A stretch of 64,000 nucleotides of DNA from Herbiconiux sp. L3-i23 (GTDB lineage Bacteria; Actinomycetota; Actinomycetes; Actinomycetales; Microbacteriaceae), in the NCBI RefSeq assembly GCF_023734115.1, contig NZ_AP025737.1, forward strand, positions 1,116,001 to 1,180,000. The letters run 5' to 3'. The position numbers were made by a program, and so were the translations under genes. The notes beneath the pieces were generated by a model that worked only from the letters and a program-made list of their open reading frames with translations, was not told where the DNA came from and searched no databases. Of the stretch, positions 52,253 to 61,037 are shown piece after piece; the stretch's first letter is position 1; every line of letters starts with the position of its first letter.

Positions 52253-52734
52253 GATGCTTCTCCTTCTTCGCGTTCTTCGCCGAGGAACACGGCGAGGTTG
52301 TCGAGCGACGAGGCGAGCCCCGCCGCGTGGTCGTCGGCAGAGATCCCGGTCGGCACGTCGTCGGCGCGCAGCTCGACGAGTGTGCCGTCGGGCGCGGGGG
52401 AGAGGGTCCACGTCATCCGCATGGTGCCGGCGAACGCGGGGTCGTCGGAGACGAAGTCGGCCGCCTGCACGATCCGCTGACCGGGAACGAGTTCGATGAT
52501 GCGGACGTCGACGACGTCGTCGTCCTCGGTCGTCTTGCCGCCGCCCTCGGGCGTCTCCTCATAGGTGAGCACCATGCGGTAGGAGCCACCGGCCCGCATG
52601 TCGATGTGCTCGAACCTCCCCGACATCCCGGTCGGCGGCAGCCACGCGAGAAGCGCCTCCGGGTCGATCAACGCGGCGAACACCCGATCGGGATCAGCGG
52701 AAAACTGTCGAGCGGCGCGATCGGTGCGGGTCAC
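52249..52734 (-). CDS. SRPBCC-family protein (AHSA1/CalC-like)
   Basis: A 161-residue START/Bet v 1-fold protein starting at the GTG 52734 (VTRTDRAARQFSADPDRVFAALIDPEALLAWLPPTGMSGRFEHIDMRAGGSYRMVLTY). The longer frame upstream is not credible, as it is Cys/Arg-rich. DVVDVRIIELVPGQRIVQAADF and MRMTWTLSPAPDGTLVELRADDVPTGISADDHAAGLASSLDNLAVFL are the AHSA1-like strands and C-terminal helix. Typically binds a hydrophobic ligand. Coupled to the small membrane protein downstream. Confidence 0.9.
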   Translation of the reverse strand: MTRTDRAARQFSADPDRVFAALIDPEALLAWLPPTGMSGRFEHIDMRAGGSYRMVLTYEETPEGGGKTTEDDDVVDVRIIELVPGQRIVQAADFVSDDPAFAGTMRMTWTLSPAPDGTLVELRADDVPTGISADDHAAGLASSLDNLAVFLGEEREEGEAS

Positions 52735-52915
52735 TCGCCAGAGAGTACGACCGCCCGCCGGAAGAAACCAGAGCCGCGAGACCGGCCGATGAAAAGAGGG
52801 GGAGCGACAGTACCCGTCACAACCGTGCACAGGGTGCCGATATCGTGCGACCCTGTACGCAGCCCGAGCGTCAGCGATGGATTCATCGACGGCTCGGACG
52901 AGCGGGAGGCGACGC

Positions 52916-54793
52916 ATGACCCAGTTGACCATCATCAGGACCTCACCCGACCCCGAGCAGCAGCAGGCACGCAACCGTCAGCACCGGTCGGTGGCCGACA
53001 AGATCCGAGCGATGGGGCAGGCGCGCATCGGGGCGGCTCTGCTGCTCATCGCCACCCTGGTCGCGATCCTCTGGGCGAACCTCTCGCACGAGACCTACCA
53101 GTCGTTCTGGGATACGCATCTCACCTTCGGCTTCGCCGACCTGCAACTCGACTTCACCCTGCACGCGCTGGTCAACGACGCCCTGATGGCGCTGTTCTTC
53201 TTCACCGTCGGACTCGAGGTGCGCCGCGAGTTCGCGATCGGCGAATTGACCAGCTGGTCCCGCGCGGTCGTGCCCGTGGTCGCCGCGATCGCGGGCCTCG
53301 CCGTGCCCGCGGTGCTCTACTTCCTCATCGCCATGGGATCCGGCAACGAGCACGCCTGGGGAGTGGTCATCTCGACCGACACGGCGTTCGTCGTCGGCGC
53401 GCTCGCGCTCGTCGGCCCGCGCATCCCCGGCCGGCTGCGGGTCTTCCTGCTCGCCCTCGCCGTCGTCGACGACATCGGGGCGCTCAGCATCATCGCCCTC
53501 GTCTACACCGAGAACTTCAACCCGATGCCGCTCATCGTCGCAGCGATCGGACTCGTCGGCGTCTACTTCACCCGCTACCTCCGTGGCGGTCGCGGCCCGG
53601 TCTACGGCACTCTCGCCGTGATCGTGTGGCTCGCCTTCCTCGCCTCGGGCGTGCACCCGACGCTCGCCGGTGTCGCGATCGCCCTGCTGGTGCCCGTCTA
53701 CCGACCGAACCGCCGTGACGTCGAGCACGCGCTCGATCTCGCTCGCACCTTCCGCCAGTCGCCGAACACCGAGTACGCGCGCGCCGCCGCCAACAGCCTG
53801 CGCGAGTCGATCTCGATCAACGAACGACTGCAGACCGCCTACGCGCCGTATGTCGCCTACGTCGTGCTGCCGCTCTTCGCCCTCGCGAACGCCGGCGTGC
53901 AGATCAGCCCCGAGATCCTCGCCGCGTCGATCCAATCGCCCGTGACGTGGGGCATCATCGTCGGGCTCGTCGTCGGCAAGTTCGTCGGTGTGCTCGCGCC
54001 GACCGCACTGATGAAGTTCTTCCGGATGGGAGAGCTCGGGGCGGGACTCACCCTCGACCGGGTCGCCGGCGGGGCGGCGCTCTGCGGCATCGGCTTCACG
54101 ATCTCGCTGTTCATCATCGACATCGCGATCGACGACCCCGCCGCGCAGAACGAGGCGCGCGTCGGCGTGCTCGCCGCGTCGGTGCTCGCGTTCGTGCTCG
54201 CGACCATCATCTTCCGCGTCTCCGACCGCGTGCACCCCTCGCAGGAGGCGGCGCGCACCCTGGCCCGGCCGGTCGATCCGAAGCGCGACCACGTGTTCGG
54301 GTCGAACGACGCCCCGTACACGATCGTCGAGTACGGCGACTTCCAGTGCGGCTTCTGCCTGAAGGCGTCGGGATCGATCCAGCAGGTGAAGGAGGAGCTC
54401 GGCGATCAGCTGCGCTACGTCTGGCGACACGCGCCGCTCACCGCGTTCCACCCCAACGCTCTGGCCGGCGCCGAAGCGTCGGAGGCCGCCGCTCGCCAGG
54501 GCAAGTTCTTCGAGTTCGAGCGGGCCCTGTTCTCGGACCAGGAGAACCAGTTGCCTTCCGACATCCTGCGGCGCGCGCGTGAGCTCGGGCTCGACATGGA
54601 GAAGTTCGAAGCCGACCTGACCTCACCCGAGGTGGCGGCCCGGGTGCGCGACGACATGCTCGACGCCGAGGCGATGGAGATCACCGCGGTGCCCACCCTG
54701 TTCATCAACGGGGTGCGACACGTCGGACCGTACGACGCCCGGTCGCTGATCGAGGCGCTGCAGGCGAGCGTGCGCGACGACGCGTCGGTCTGA
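52916..54793 (+). CDS. nhaA: Na+/H+ antiporter NhaA fused to a DsbA-like thioredoxin domain
   Basis: A 625-residue membrane protein. Start ATG 52916 behind GGGAGGCG. Residues ~40-435 are NhaA: ALLLIATLVAILWANL, DALMALFFFTVGLEVRREF, VISTDTAFVVGALALVG and LAVVDDIGALSIIALVY with the essential Asp pair. Residues ~450-620 are a DsbA/thioredoxin fold: APYTIVEYGDFQCGFCLKASG (CGFC active site), WRHAPLTAFHPNA, and the cis-Pro TAVPTLFING. This NhaA-DsbA fusion is known in some actinobacteria. The antiporter exchanges Na+ for H+; the role of the thiol domain is unclear. Monocistronic. Confidence 0.93.
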   Translation: MTQLTIIRTSPDPEQQQARNRQHRSVADKIRAMGQARIGAALLLIATLVAILWANLSHETYQSFWDTHLTFGFADLQLDFTLHALVNDALMALFFFTVGLEVRREFAIGELTSWSRAVVPVVAAIAGLAVPAVLYFLIAMGSGNEHAWGVVISTDTAFVVGALALVGPRIPGRLRVFLLALAVVDDIGALSIIALVYTENFNPMPLIVAAIGLVGVYFTRYLRGGRGPVYGTLAVIVWLAFLASGVHPTLAGVAIALLVPVYRPNRRDVEHALDLARTFRQSPNTEYARAAANSLRESISINERLQTAYAPYVAYVVLPLFALANAGVQISPEILAASIQSPVTWGIIVGLVVGKFVGVLAPTALMKFFRMGELGAGLTLDRVAGGAALCGIGFTISLFIIDIAIDDPAAQNEARVGVLAASVLAFVLATIIFRVSDRVHPSQEAARTLARPVDPKRDHVFGSNDAPYTIVEYGDFQCGFCLKASGSIQQVKEELGDQLRYVWRHAPLTAFHPNALAGAEASEAAARQGKFFEFERALFSDQENQLPSDILRRARELGLDMEKFEADLTSPEVAARVRDDMLDAEAMEITAVPTLFINGVRHVGPYDARSLIEALQASVRDDASV

Positions 54794-54828
54794 CGCGGCG
54801 GGCTTCGGCTGAGCCCGAACGGCTGCGC

Positions 54829-55194
54829 TCAGCCGCGATCGCGGAGCGCGGCGGCGACGAACCGCCGCGCGTCCTCGGCTGAGACCCCGAGGCGACTGAC
54901 GCGGTCGACGTAGGCGACGGCAGCGGCCTGCGCCTCACGCTCTGCGACGTCGCCCTGCGGTGTCACGAACGATCCGTTGCGGCCCCGCGTCTCGATGAAG
55001 CCGTCCTGCTCCAGCTCGCGGTAGGCCTTCGCGACCGTTCCCGCGGCAAGATTCAGCTGCTCGGCGAGACCGCGCACCATGGGCAGTTTCGACCCACCGG
55101 CGAGCTCACCGGAGGTGATGCGGTTCGAGAACCAGACCCGTACCTGCTCGGAGGGAGCGACGGCGCTGGCGGGGTCGATCGCGAACGAGGTCAT
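54829..55194 (-). CDS. GntR-family regulator, YtrA subfamily
   Basis: A 121-residue regulator from MTSFAIDPASAVAPSEQVRVWFSNRI. It has the short GntR winged HTH (SGELAGGSKLPMVRGLAEQLNLAAGTVAKAYRELEQDGFIETRGRNGSFVTPQGD) and only a ~35-residue helical tail, which is the YtrA layout. YtrA regulators usually control an adjacent ABC exporter or membrane protein; here the divergent gene is a 74-residue membrane protein starting 79 bases away, the likely target. Confidence 0.92.
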   Translation of the reverse strand: MTSFAIDPASAVAPSEQVRVWFSNRITSGELAGGSKLPMVRGLAEQLNLAAGTVAKAYRELEQDGFIETRGRNGSFVTPQGDVAEREAQAAAVAYVDRVSRLGVSAEDARRFVAAALRDRG

Positions 55195-55272
55195 GTCCTC
55201 AGTCTGCCGTGCCCGCGCACCCCTACGGCGAGTCGGCGTCGACGGCCGAATGGAGTCCGCCACGATGGCGCC

Positions 55273-55497
55273 GTGGAGTCATCGATCATCTACTTCGTCC
55301 TCGGTGGCATCGCCATCGCCGCCGGAATCGTCTTCATCGTCGCCCGCAAGCCGATCTCGGCCGTCGCGCTGCGCCGACGGGACGACCCGTGGAAGAAGCC
55401 CTTCATGCTCTCGCCCGCCGTGATGGTCATCGGGGGAGCGATCCTGGTGGTCTTCGGCGTCGTCGCGATCCTCGCCGGGCTCTACCCGAACGCGTAG
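55273..55497 (+). CDS. Small membrane protein
   Basis: A 74-residue protein with a GTG start and two clear membrane helices (IIYFVLGGIAIAAGIVFIVA and MLSPAVMVIGGAILVVFGVVAILAGLY) joined by a basic cytosolic loop (RKPISAVALRRRDDPWKKPF). Divergent from the YtrA-type regulator and overlapping by 16 bases the convergent DUF1304 gene. No named family. Confidence 0.75.
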   Translation: MESSIIYFVLGGIAIAAGIVFIVARKPISAVALRRRDDPWKKPFMLSPAVMVIGGAILVVFGVVAILAGLYPNA

Positions 55498-55874
55498 AGA
55501 CCGACTGCCAGCAGCACCGCCGCGATCGTCGGAGCGGTCGCCTGCACCAAAGCGGCGCGGAGCTTCGACCGATCCGAGATCGCCAGCACGAGTCCCGCAG
55601 CCGCCATCGACAGCGTCCCGGCGAAGACCAGGGCCGCGCCGACGGCCTCGGACCCCGCCGCGACCACGACGACTCCGATCGCGGTCACGATCGCGAGGAA
55701 CAGGTTGTAGAAGCCCTGGTTGAAGGCCAGCGCGCGAGTCGCCTCAGCCTGGTCCGGAGTGGTCCCGAAGGTGCGGCGCGTCCGCGCGCTCGTCCAGGTG
55801 ACCGACTCCAGCACGAAGATGTAGACGTGGATCAGCGCGGCGATGCCGGCGAGGACGAGGGCGACGACGATCAT
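55482..55874 (-). CDS. DUF1304 integral membrane protein
   Basis: A 130-residue membrane protein from MIVVALVLAGIAALIHVYIFVLESVTW, the hallmark DUF1304 opening with the H-x-Y-I-F-x-L-E motif. FNQGFYNLFLAIVTAIGVVV and the later helices (VGAALVFAGTLSMAAAGLVLAIS, APTIAAVLLAVGLYAFG) make four transmembrane segments. Function unknown. An upstream frame to 55919 exists but adds only Arg-rich text. Confidence 0.9.
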   Translation of the reverse strand: MIVVALVLAGIAALIHVYIFVLESVTWTSARTRRTFGTTPDQAEATRALAFNQGFYNLFLAIVTAIGVVVVAAGSEAVGAALVFAGTLSMAAAGLVLAISDRSKLRAALVQATAPTIAAVLLAVGLYAFG

Positions 55875-55929
55875 CCGCTCATCATGCTCGCCGCGCCCCC
55901 GTTTCCTCAACGAGCCCACGGGCTGCGGT

Positions 55930-56610
55930 CTCGGTGCGCTTCGGTCGTCGAGTAGGCGCTCAAGCGCCGTATCGAGAGCCCAGCCTCAGACCTCGGCGCG
56001 GTGGTCTCGATGCGCTTCGCTTACTCGACCGGGCCCACCGCGCACGCTTGCGCGGGGGACTCGATACGCTCCTTCGTCGCTACTCGACGACCGGTTGGGG
56101 CCCGCCCGTTGAGCGCAGCGATACGGAGGGCACCCGTCGCGAACCCGGTCGTCGAGTAGGCGCGCCAGCGCCGTATCGAGACGACTCGAGTAAGCGACGA
56201 AGCTTCGCTTACTCGACCCTGGGCCCAGCGCGGACGCTTGCGCGGGGGAATCGATACGCTCCTTCGTCGCTACTCGACGACCGGGATAAGGCCCGCCCGT
56301 TGAGCGAAGCGATACGGAAGGCACGAGTGCCATCCCGGTCGTCGAGTAAGCGGAGCACACCGAGACGGCTCGAGTAAGCGAGGAACGAGCGCATCGAGAG
56401 CGTAGCGCTGCGGTCTCGGTGCGCTTCGCTTACTCGACCCGTCTCGATACGCTCCTTCGTCGCTACTCGACGACCGGGTCAGGCTCGCCCGTTGAGCGCA
56501 GCGATACGAAGGACAAGCTCCGAACCCGGTCGTCGAGTAGGCGCGCCAGCGCCGTATCGAGACGGCTCGAGTAGCGAGGAACGAGCGTATCGAGAGCGCA
56601 GCGCCCCGGC
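55930..56610. repeat. Cluster of REP-like palindromic extragenic repeats
   Basis: Dense mixture of GGTCGTCGAGTA(G/A)GCG and its complements. The core TCGATACGCTCCTTCGTCGC-TACTCGACGACCGG occurs three times (starts near 56061, 56251 and 56443), giving a superunit of about 190 bp. GGTCGTCGAGTA recurs near 55943, 56150, 56338 and 56530. Arms pair to form multiple hairpins. This class of repeat is widespread between genes of Microbacteriaceae. It lies between two convergent or same-strand gene ends and contains no credible ORF. Confidence 0.9.
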
Positions 56611-58395
56611 TCAGCGGTGGCGGGGTTTGCGGGGTGGGCGCTCGTCGCGGTCCTGTCGGTCGCGGCGGCCGCCGGGGGCGCCGCGGTCGAGGCGCATCTC
56701 GATCAGCTTGCCGCTGATCCGGGTGCCCGACAGGCGGTCGAGGGTCTCGTTCGGCAGATCCGCCGGCAGCTCCACCAGCGAGAAGTCCGGCCGGATGTCG
56801 ATCTGCCCGAAGTCCTCACGGCGCAGGCCGCCCTCGTTCGCGAGAGCGCCGACGATCTGCCGCGGCTCCACCTTGTGACGGCGGCCGACGGCGAGACGGT
56901 ACTTCACCAGCGGCGACCCGGCCGGGCGGCGTCGACGCTCGGCGCGTTCCCCGCCGCCGTCGCGGTCGCCGCCATCGCGGTCGCCGCCGCGCTGACGGTC
57001 GTCGCGGTCGAAGCGCTGTGGTGCGCGGTCGGCGTTCGGGTCGAGCAGGAGAGGCTCCTCGCCCTGCGCGACCACCGCGAGCGCCGCCGCGACATCGGCC
57101 TCGGGCACGTCGTGGTGCTCGACGTAGTGGGCGATGATGTCCCGGAACCGGGCGATGCGGGTCGTCTGCTCGAGCGCCGCCGTGATCGAGTCATCGAAGC
57201 GGGTCAGCCGCGTCGCGTTGACGTCCTCGGCGGTGGGCAGCTGCATCTGGGTCAGCGGCTGACGGGTGGCGCGCTCGATCGACGACAGCATCCGCCGCTC
57301 ACGGGGAGTGACGAAGCTGATCGCGTCACCGGTGCGGCCGGCACGACCGGTGCGGCCGATGCGGTGCACGTACGACTCGGTGTCGATCGGCAGGTCGAAG
57401 TTCACGACGTGGCTGATGCGGTCGACGTCGAGTCCGCGCGCGGCGACGTCGGTGGCGACGAGGATGTCGAGCTTGCCCGACTTCAGCTGATTGACCGTCT
57501 TCTCGCGCTGAGCCTGCGCGACGTCGCCGCTGATCGCGGCCGCCGTGTATCCGCGGGCGCGCAGCTTCTCGGCGAGGGTCTCGGTCTCGTTCTTGGTGCG
57601 GACGAAGACGATCATGCCCTCGAAGTTCTCGACCTCGAGGATGCGGGTGAGGGCGTCGACCTTCTGCGCGTACGAGACGACCAGGTAGCGCTGGGTGATG
57701 TTCGCCGACGTCGTCGTCTTGTTCTTGACGCTGATCTCTTCGGGATCGCGCAGGTACTGGTTCGAGATGCGGCGAATCTGCGCGGGCATGGTCGCGGAGA
57801 ACAGGGCGACCTGCTTGTCGTCGGGGGTGTCGGCGAGGATCGTCTCGACATCCTCCGCGAAGCCCATCTTGAGCATCTCGTCGGCCTCGTCGAGCACGAG
57901 GTACTTCAGCTCGGACAGGTCGAGGGTGCCCTTGTCGAGGTGGTCCATGATGCGCCCGGGGGTGCCGACGACGACGTGCACGCCGCGGCGCAGCGCGGAC
58001 AGCTGGGTACCGTAGCCCTGCCCGCCGTAGACGGGGAGGACGTGGACGCCGCGGAGGTGACCGGCGTAACTCTCGAACGCCTCGCAGACCTGCAGCGCCA
58101 GCTCGCGGGTGGGGGCGAGCACCAGCGCCTGCGGGGTGCTCTGCGACACGTCGAGACGCGACAGGATGGGCAGCGCGAACGCCGCGGTCTTGCCGGTGCC
58201 GGTCTGCGCCATGCCGATGACGTCGCGGCCTTCGAGCAGCAGCGGGATGGTCGCCGCCTGGATGGCCGACGGGGTCTCGTAACCGACGTCCTTCAGTGCT
58301 TTGAGGACGGGGTCGGACAGGCCGAGGTCGGAGAAGTTCTGAGTCGGCTCCGTCGGTTCGGGCTGTTCGGTCTCGGGTGAAGCGTCGGAGGACAT
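56611..58395 (-). CDS. deaD: DEAD-box ATP-dependent RNA helicase with DbpA-type RNA-binding domain
   Basis: A cytosolic RNA helicase of 594 residues in ribosome biogenesis or cold response. All motifs are present: Q motif (FSDLGLSDPVLKAL...TPSAIQ), I AQTGTGKT, Ia PTRELA, GG, TPGR, II DEAD, III SAT, IV IVFVRT, V ATDVAARGLD, VI HRIGRTGRAGR. A Gly/Arg/Asp-rich linker (~435-475) leads to the DbpA/CsdA RNA-recognition domain (YRLAVGRRHKVEPRQIVGALANEGGLRREDFGQIDIRPDFSLVELP) and a basic tail. It matches the DeaD/CsdA group. Monocistronic. Confidence 0.94.
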   Translation of the reverse strand: MSSDASPETEQPEPTEPTQNFSDLGLSDPVLKALKDVGYETPSAIQAATIPLLLEGRDVIGMAQTGTGKTAAFALPILSRLDVSQSTPQALVLAPTRELALQVCEAFESYAGHLRGVHVLPVYGGQGYGTQLSALRRGVHVVVGTPGRIMDHLDKGTLDLSELKYLVLDEADEMLKMGFAEDVETILADTPDDKQVALFSATMPAQIRRISNQYLRDPEEISVKNKTTTSANITQRYLVVSYAQKVDALTRILEVENFEGMIVFVRTKNETETLAEKLRARGYTAAAISGDVAQAQREKTVNQLKSGKLDILVATDVAARGLDVDRISHVVNFDLPIDTESYVHRIGRTGRAGRTGDAISFVTPRERRMLSSIERATRQPLTQMQLPTAEDVNATRLTRFDDSITAALEQTTRIARFRDIIAHYVEHHDVPEADVAAALAVVAQGEEPLLLDPNADRAPQRFDRDDRQRGGDRDGGDRDGGGERAERRRRPAGSPLVKYRLAVGRRHKVEPRQIVGALANEGGLRREDFGQIDIRPDFSLVELPADLPNETLDRLSGTRISGKLIEMRLDRGAPGGRRDRQDRDERPPRKPRHR

Positions 58396-58499
58396 CCCGC
58401 AACCGTACCCCGCATCGCTGCAGGGGCGGCATTCGTCAGCGGCCCCAGTAGTGGCTGCAGTCTGGCTGTCTGCGGGTTCGGCGGCTACCCTCCACGCCC

Positions 58500-59453
58500 A
58501 TGGATGTCACCCGATGGCTGCTCGAGTCGGATCCGGCGATCCGCTGGCAGGTCCTTCGCGACCTGACCGACGCCTCCGAGGAGGAGGTCGCGCGGGAGCG
58601 GTTGCGCATCGCCCACGAGGGATGGGGTGGTGCGCTGCTCGACCTGCAGGGCGGCGACGGGATGTGGGACCGCGGCGCCTACTACCCGGACTGGTTGACC
58701 GAGGAGTACTGGGACGATCACGACGGGCAGCCCTGGACCGCGACGGGACCGACGCTGCTGCTGCTCCGACAGCTCGGCGTCGATCCGCACGACGAGAGGG
58801 TGGTGGAGGCGATCCGCCTGGTCGATGAGCGGGTGCGGTGGGAGGACGCGGGTCAGCGGTTCTTCGAGGGTGAGACCGAGCCGTGCGTCAACGCGCTGAC
58901 CGTCGACGTCGGCAGCTACTTCGGCGTCGACGTGTCCGGCGTCGTCGACCGGCTGCTCGGCGAGCGACTCGCCGATGGCGGCTGGAACTGCGAGGCCTCG
59001 AAGGGGTCGACCCGCTCGTCGTTCCACACGACCATCGCCGTCGTCGAGGCGTTGCACGGCTACGAGATCGCCACCGGCGGCGACTCGGTGGCGCGCGAGG
59101 CGCGTCTCGCGGCGGAGCAGTACCTCCTCGATCGACGCCTCATGTACCGCTCCGGCACCGACGAGATCATCGACGCCTCGTGGCTCGACTTCTCGTTCCC
59201 GGTGCGCTGGTTCTACGACGTGCTGCGCGGGCTCGACCACTTCCGCGCCGTCGGAGCCGACGCCGCCGATCCGCGCTTCGCCGACGCGCTCCGACTCGTT
59301 CGGGACAAGCGCGGAGCCGACGGCATGTGGGTGCTCGAGAATCCGCACGAGGGCGAGACCCAGCTCGACTTCGGCGAGGGCGACGGCAGGCCGAGCCGCT
59401 GGAACACCCTGCGCGCACTGCGTGTGCTGCGCTGGGCGGGCGACCCGGCCTGA
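58500..59453 (+). CDS. Prenyltransferase / squalene-cyclase-like alpha-toroid protein
   Basis: A 317-residue soluble protein that opens with WLLESDPAIRWQVLRDLTDASEEEVARERLRI, typical of unnamed actinobacterial proteins with the squalene-oxidase-repeat alpha/alpha fold. The repeats show as GGDGMWDRGAYYPDWL, LLGERLADGGWNCEASKGSTRSSFHTTIAVVEAL and DKRGADGMWVLENPHEGETQLDFGEGDGRPSRWNTLRALRVLRW. D-G-x-W repeats fit terpenoid-cyclase folds, but catalytic DxDD is not seen, so no cyclase activity is claimed. Function unknown. Confidence 0.82.
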   Translation: MDVTRWLLESDPAIRWQVLRDLTDASEEEVARERLRIAHEGWGGALLDLQGGDGMWDRGAYYPDWLTEEYWDDHDGQPWTATGPTLLLLRQLGVDPHDERVVEAIRLVDERVRWEDAGQRFFEGETEPCVNALTVDVGSYFGVDVSGVVDRLLGERLADGGWNCEASKGSTRSSFHTTIAVVEALHGYEIATGGDSVAREARLAAEQYLLDRRLMYRSGTDEIIDASWLDFSFPVRWFYDVLRGLDHFRAVGADAADPRFADALRLVRDKRGADGMWVLENPHEGETQLDFGEGDGRPSRWNTLRALRVLRWAGDPA

Positions 59454-59462
59454 CGCGTCCGC

Positions 59463-61037
59463 TCAGGCGGAGACGGCCTCCGCCTTCGCCTCGTCGGCGC
59501 CGACCTCTCCGGCCTCCACTTCTTCGGCCTGCAGCGACGCAGCGAGACGGGTCGCCGCACGCCACGCCAGCGCCACGGTCGTCAGCGTCGGATTCGCCGC
59601 GGTCGCCGTGGGGATGACCCCGTTGCCGCCCACGTAGAGGTTCTCGACACCCCAGACCCGCAGGTACTGGTCACAGACGGAGTCGCCGTCGTCGGTCTCG
59701 CCCATCCGCACGGTGCCCTGGTAGTGCAGCGACGAGCCGCCGGCGGCGAGCGCCGGCTCCTCGGTGAGGGTGCCGATCCGCGCCGCGCTGCGATGCGAGT
59801 TCTCGCGCATCTGCTCGATCGTCGCGAGATCCTTCTCGGTGCGCGAGTAGCGGATCGACATCTGCGGCATCCCGTAGAAGTCGGTCTCGTCGTCGCTGAA
59901 CTCGACGGCGTCGGCGAACTGGACGTCCTTCGCGCCATACCAGGCGAGCACTCCGAGACGCGCGGTGTTCGGGTCGTCGCCGATGCCGAGCTTGTACGCC
60001 GAGTTCGCGAGCGCCATGACCCCGCCCTGCATGGGACGGGCGTCCGAGAAGGGGATGAGCACGTAGCCGAGGTTCTTCGGGTCCGTGTCGAAGCGTGCCG
60101 GGTCGAAGTCGTCGTTCAGGTAGACGAACGACGCCATCTGGAAGTGCTCGTTCAGATGATGACCGAGTGCGCGGGGACGCACGCCCGAGGCGAAGAGCAC
60201 CTGCGGGGTGCGGAGGCCGTCGGCGCACACGACGACGTGGCGGGCGCGCACCTCGTAGCGGCGGCCGTCGCGGCGGTCCTCCAGTTCGGCCCCCACCGCG
60301 ACGCCGTCCTCGACGATCACCCGACGGGCGAGCGTCTCGGAGCGCAACTCGAATCCAGGGACCGTGTCCTCGAGCTGCCCGAGGATCGTGCCTGTGCCCG
60401 AGAAGCGGAGGTCGTCGCCCTCCCAGTGCGTCGCGCTCGGCATGAAGCCGACCGGGGTGAGCCCTGGGCCGTCGAACTCGTCGGCCATGGCGGCGCGGAT
60501 CGCGCCGGGCAGCGCCTCACCGGGGCCGTCGATGACGGTGACGCCGAGAGTCGTCTCGGCGAATCGGTACGCCTCCTCCATCTCCTCGGCGGCGATGAAC
60601 GGGATGCGCTCCGACTGGTGCGGCCGCGGGCACGAGGTGCCCCAGTGGATGCCCATGCCGCCGACACCGCTCGCCATGCTCGCGGCGGGAAGCCCCACCT
60701 CGCCCTCGCCGAGGCGCGGGAAGGGGTCGACGAAGAACAGCCCGGGCAGGATCGTCTGCCGGAACTCGAGGCTCGGGTCGATGCCCTCCGCGATGTCGGC
60801 GAGGGCGGCGAGCCGCTCCCGCCCGGCGTCCGGTCCCTGGGTCAGCAGCTGGACGGCGGCGCGGTCCTCGTCCGTCATGTTCTGGGTGTGGTCCCCGCGC
60901 GCGCCGGGCACCGCGGGGCCGACCTCGACCATGAGGATGCGGGCGTCGGGCACCGCCTCGCCGATGGTGCGGGCGTACGTCGATCCCGCCGGGCCGCTGC
61001 CGATGACGAGGACGTCGACCTGCTCCGTGCCGCTCAT
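59463..61037 (-). CDS. GMC-family oxidoreductase (pyranose-oxidase / C-glycoside-3-oxidase-like)
   Basis: A 524-residue FAD enzyme. Dinucleotide motif VLVIGSGPAGSTYARTIGE (~8-26), GVGGMGIHWGTSCPRPHQSE typical of the pyranose-2-oxidase branch, and the C-terminal catalytic pair H in SSLHYQGTVRMGET and N in GGNGVIPTATAANPTLTTVAL. This subgroup oxidises sugars or glycosides at C2/C3; I recall close relatives acting as 3-oxidases of C- or O-glycosides in Microbacterium. The ATG overlaps the stop of the TIM-barrel gene (ATGA). Its Glu/Ala-rich tail (LQAEEVEAGEVGADEAKAEA) is unusual. Confidence 0.88.
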   Translation of the reverse strand: MSGTEQVDVLVIGSGPAGSTYARTIGEAVPDARILMVEVGPAVPGARGDHTQNMTDEDRAAVQLLTQGPDAGRERLAALADIAEGIDPSLEFRQTILPGLFFVDPFPRLGEGEVGLPAASMASGVGGMGIHWGTSCPRPHQSERIPFIAAEEMEEAYRFAETTLGVTVIDGPGEALPGAIRAAMADEFDGPGLTPVGFMPSATHWEGDDLRFSGTGTILGQLEDTVPGFELRSETLARRVIVEDGVAVGAELEDRRDGRRYEVRARHVVVCADGLRTPQVLFASGVRPRALGHHLNEHFQMASFVYLNDDFDPARFDTDPKNLGYVLIPFSDARPMQGGVMALANSAYKLGIGDDPNTARLGVLAWYGAKDVQFADAVEFSDDETDFYGMPQMSIRYSRTEKDLATIEQMRENSHRSAARIGTLTEEPALAAGGSSLHYQGTVRMGETDDGDSVCDQYLRVWGVENLYVGGNGVIPTATAANPTLTTVALAWRAATRLAASLQAEEVEAGEVGADEAKAEAVSA

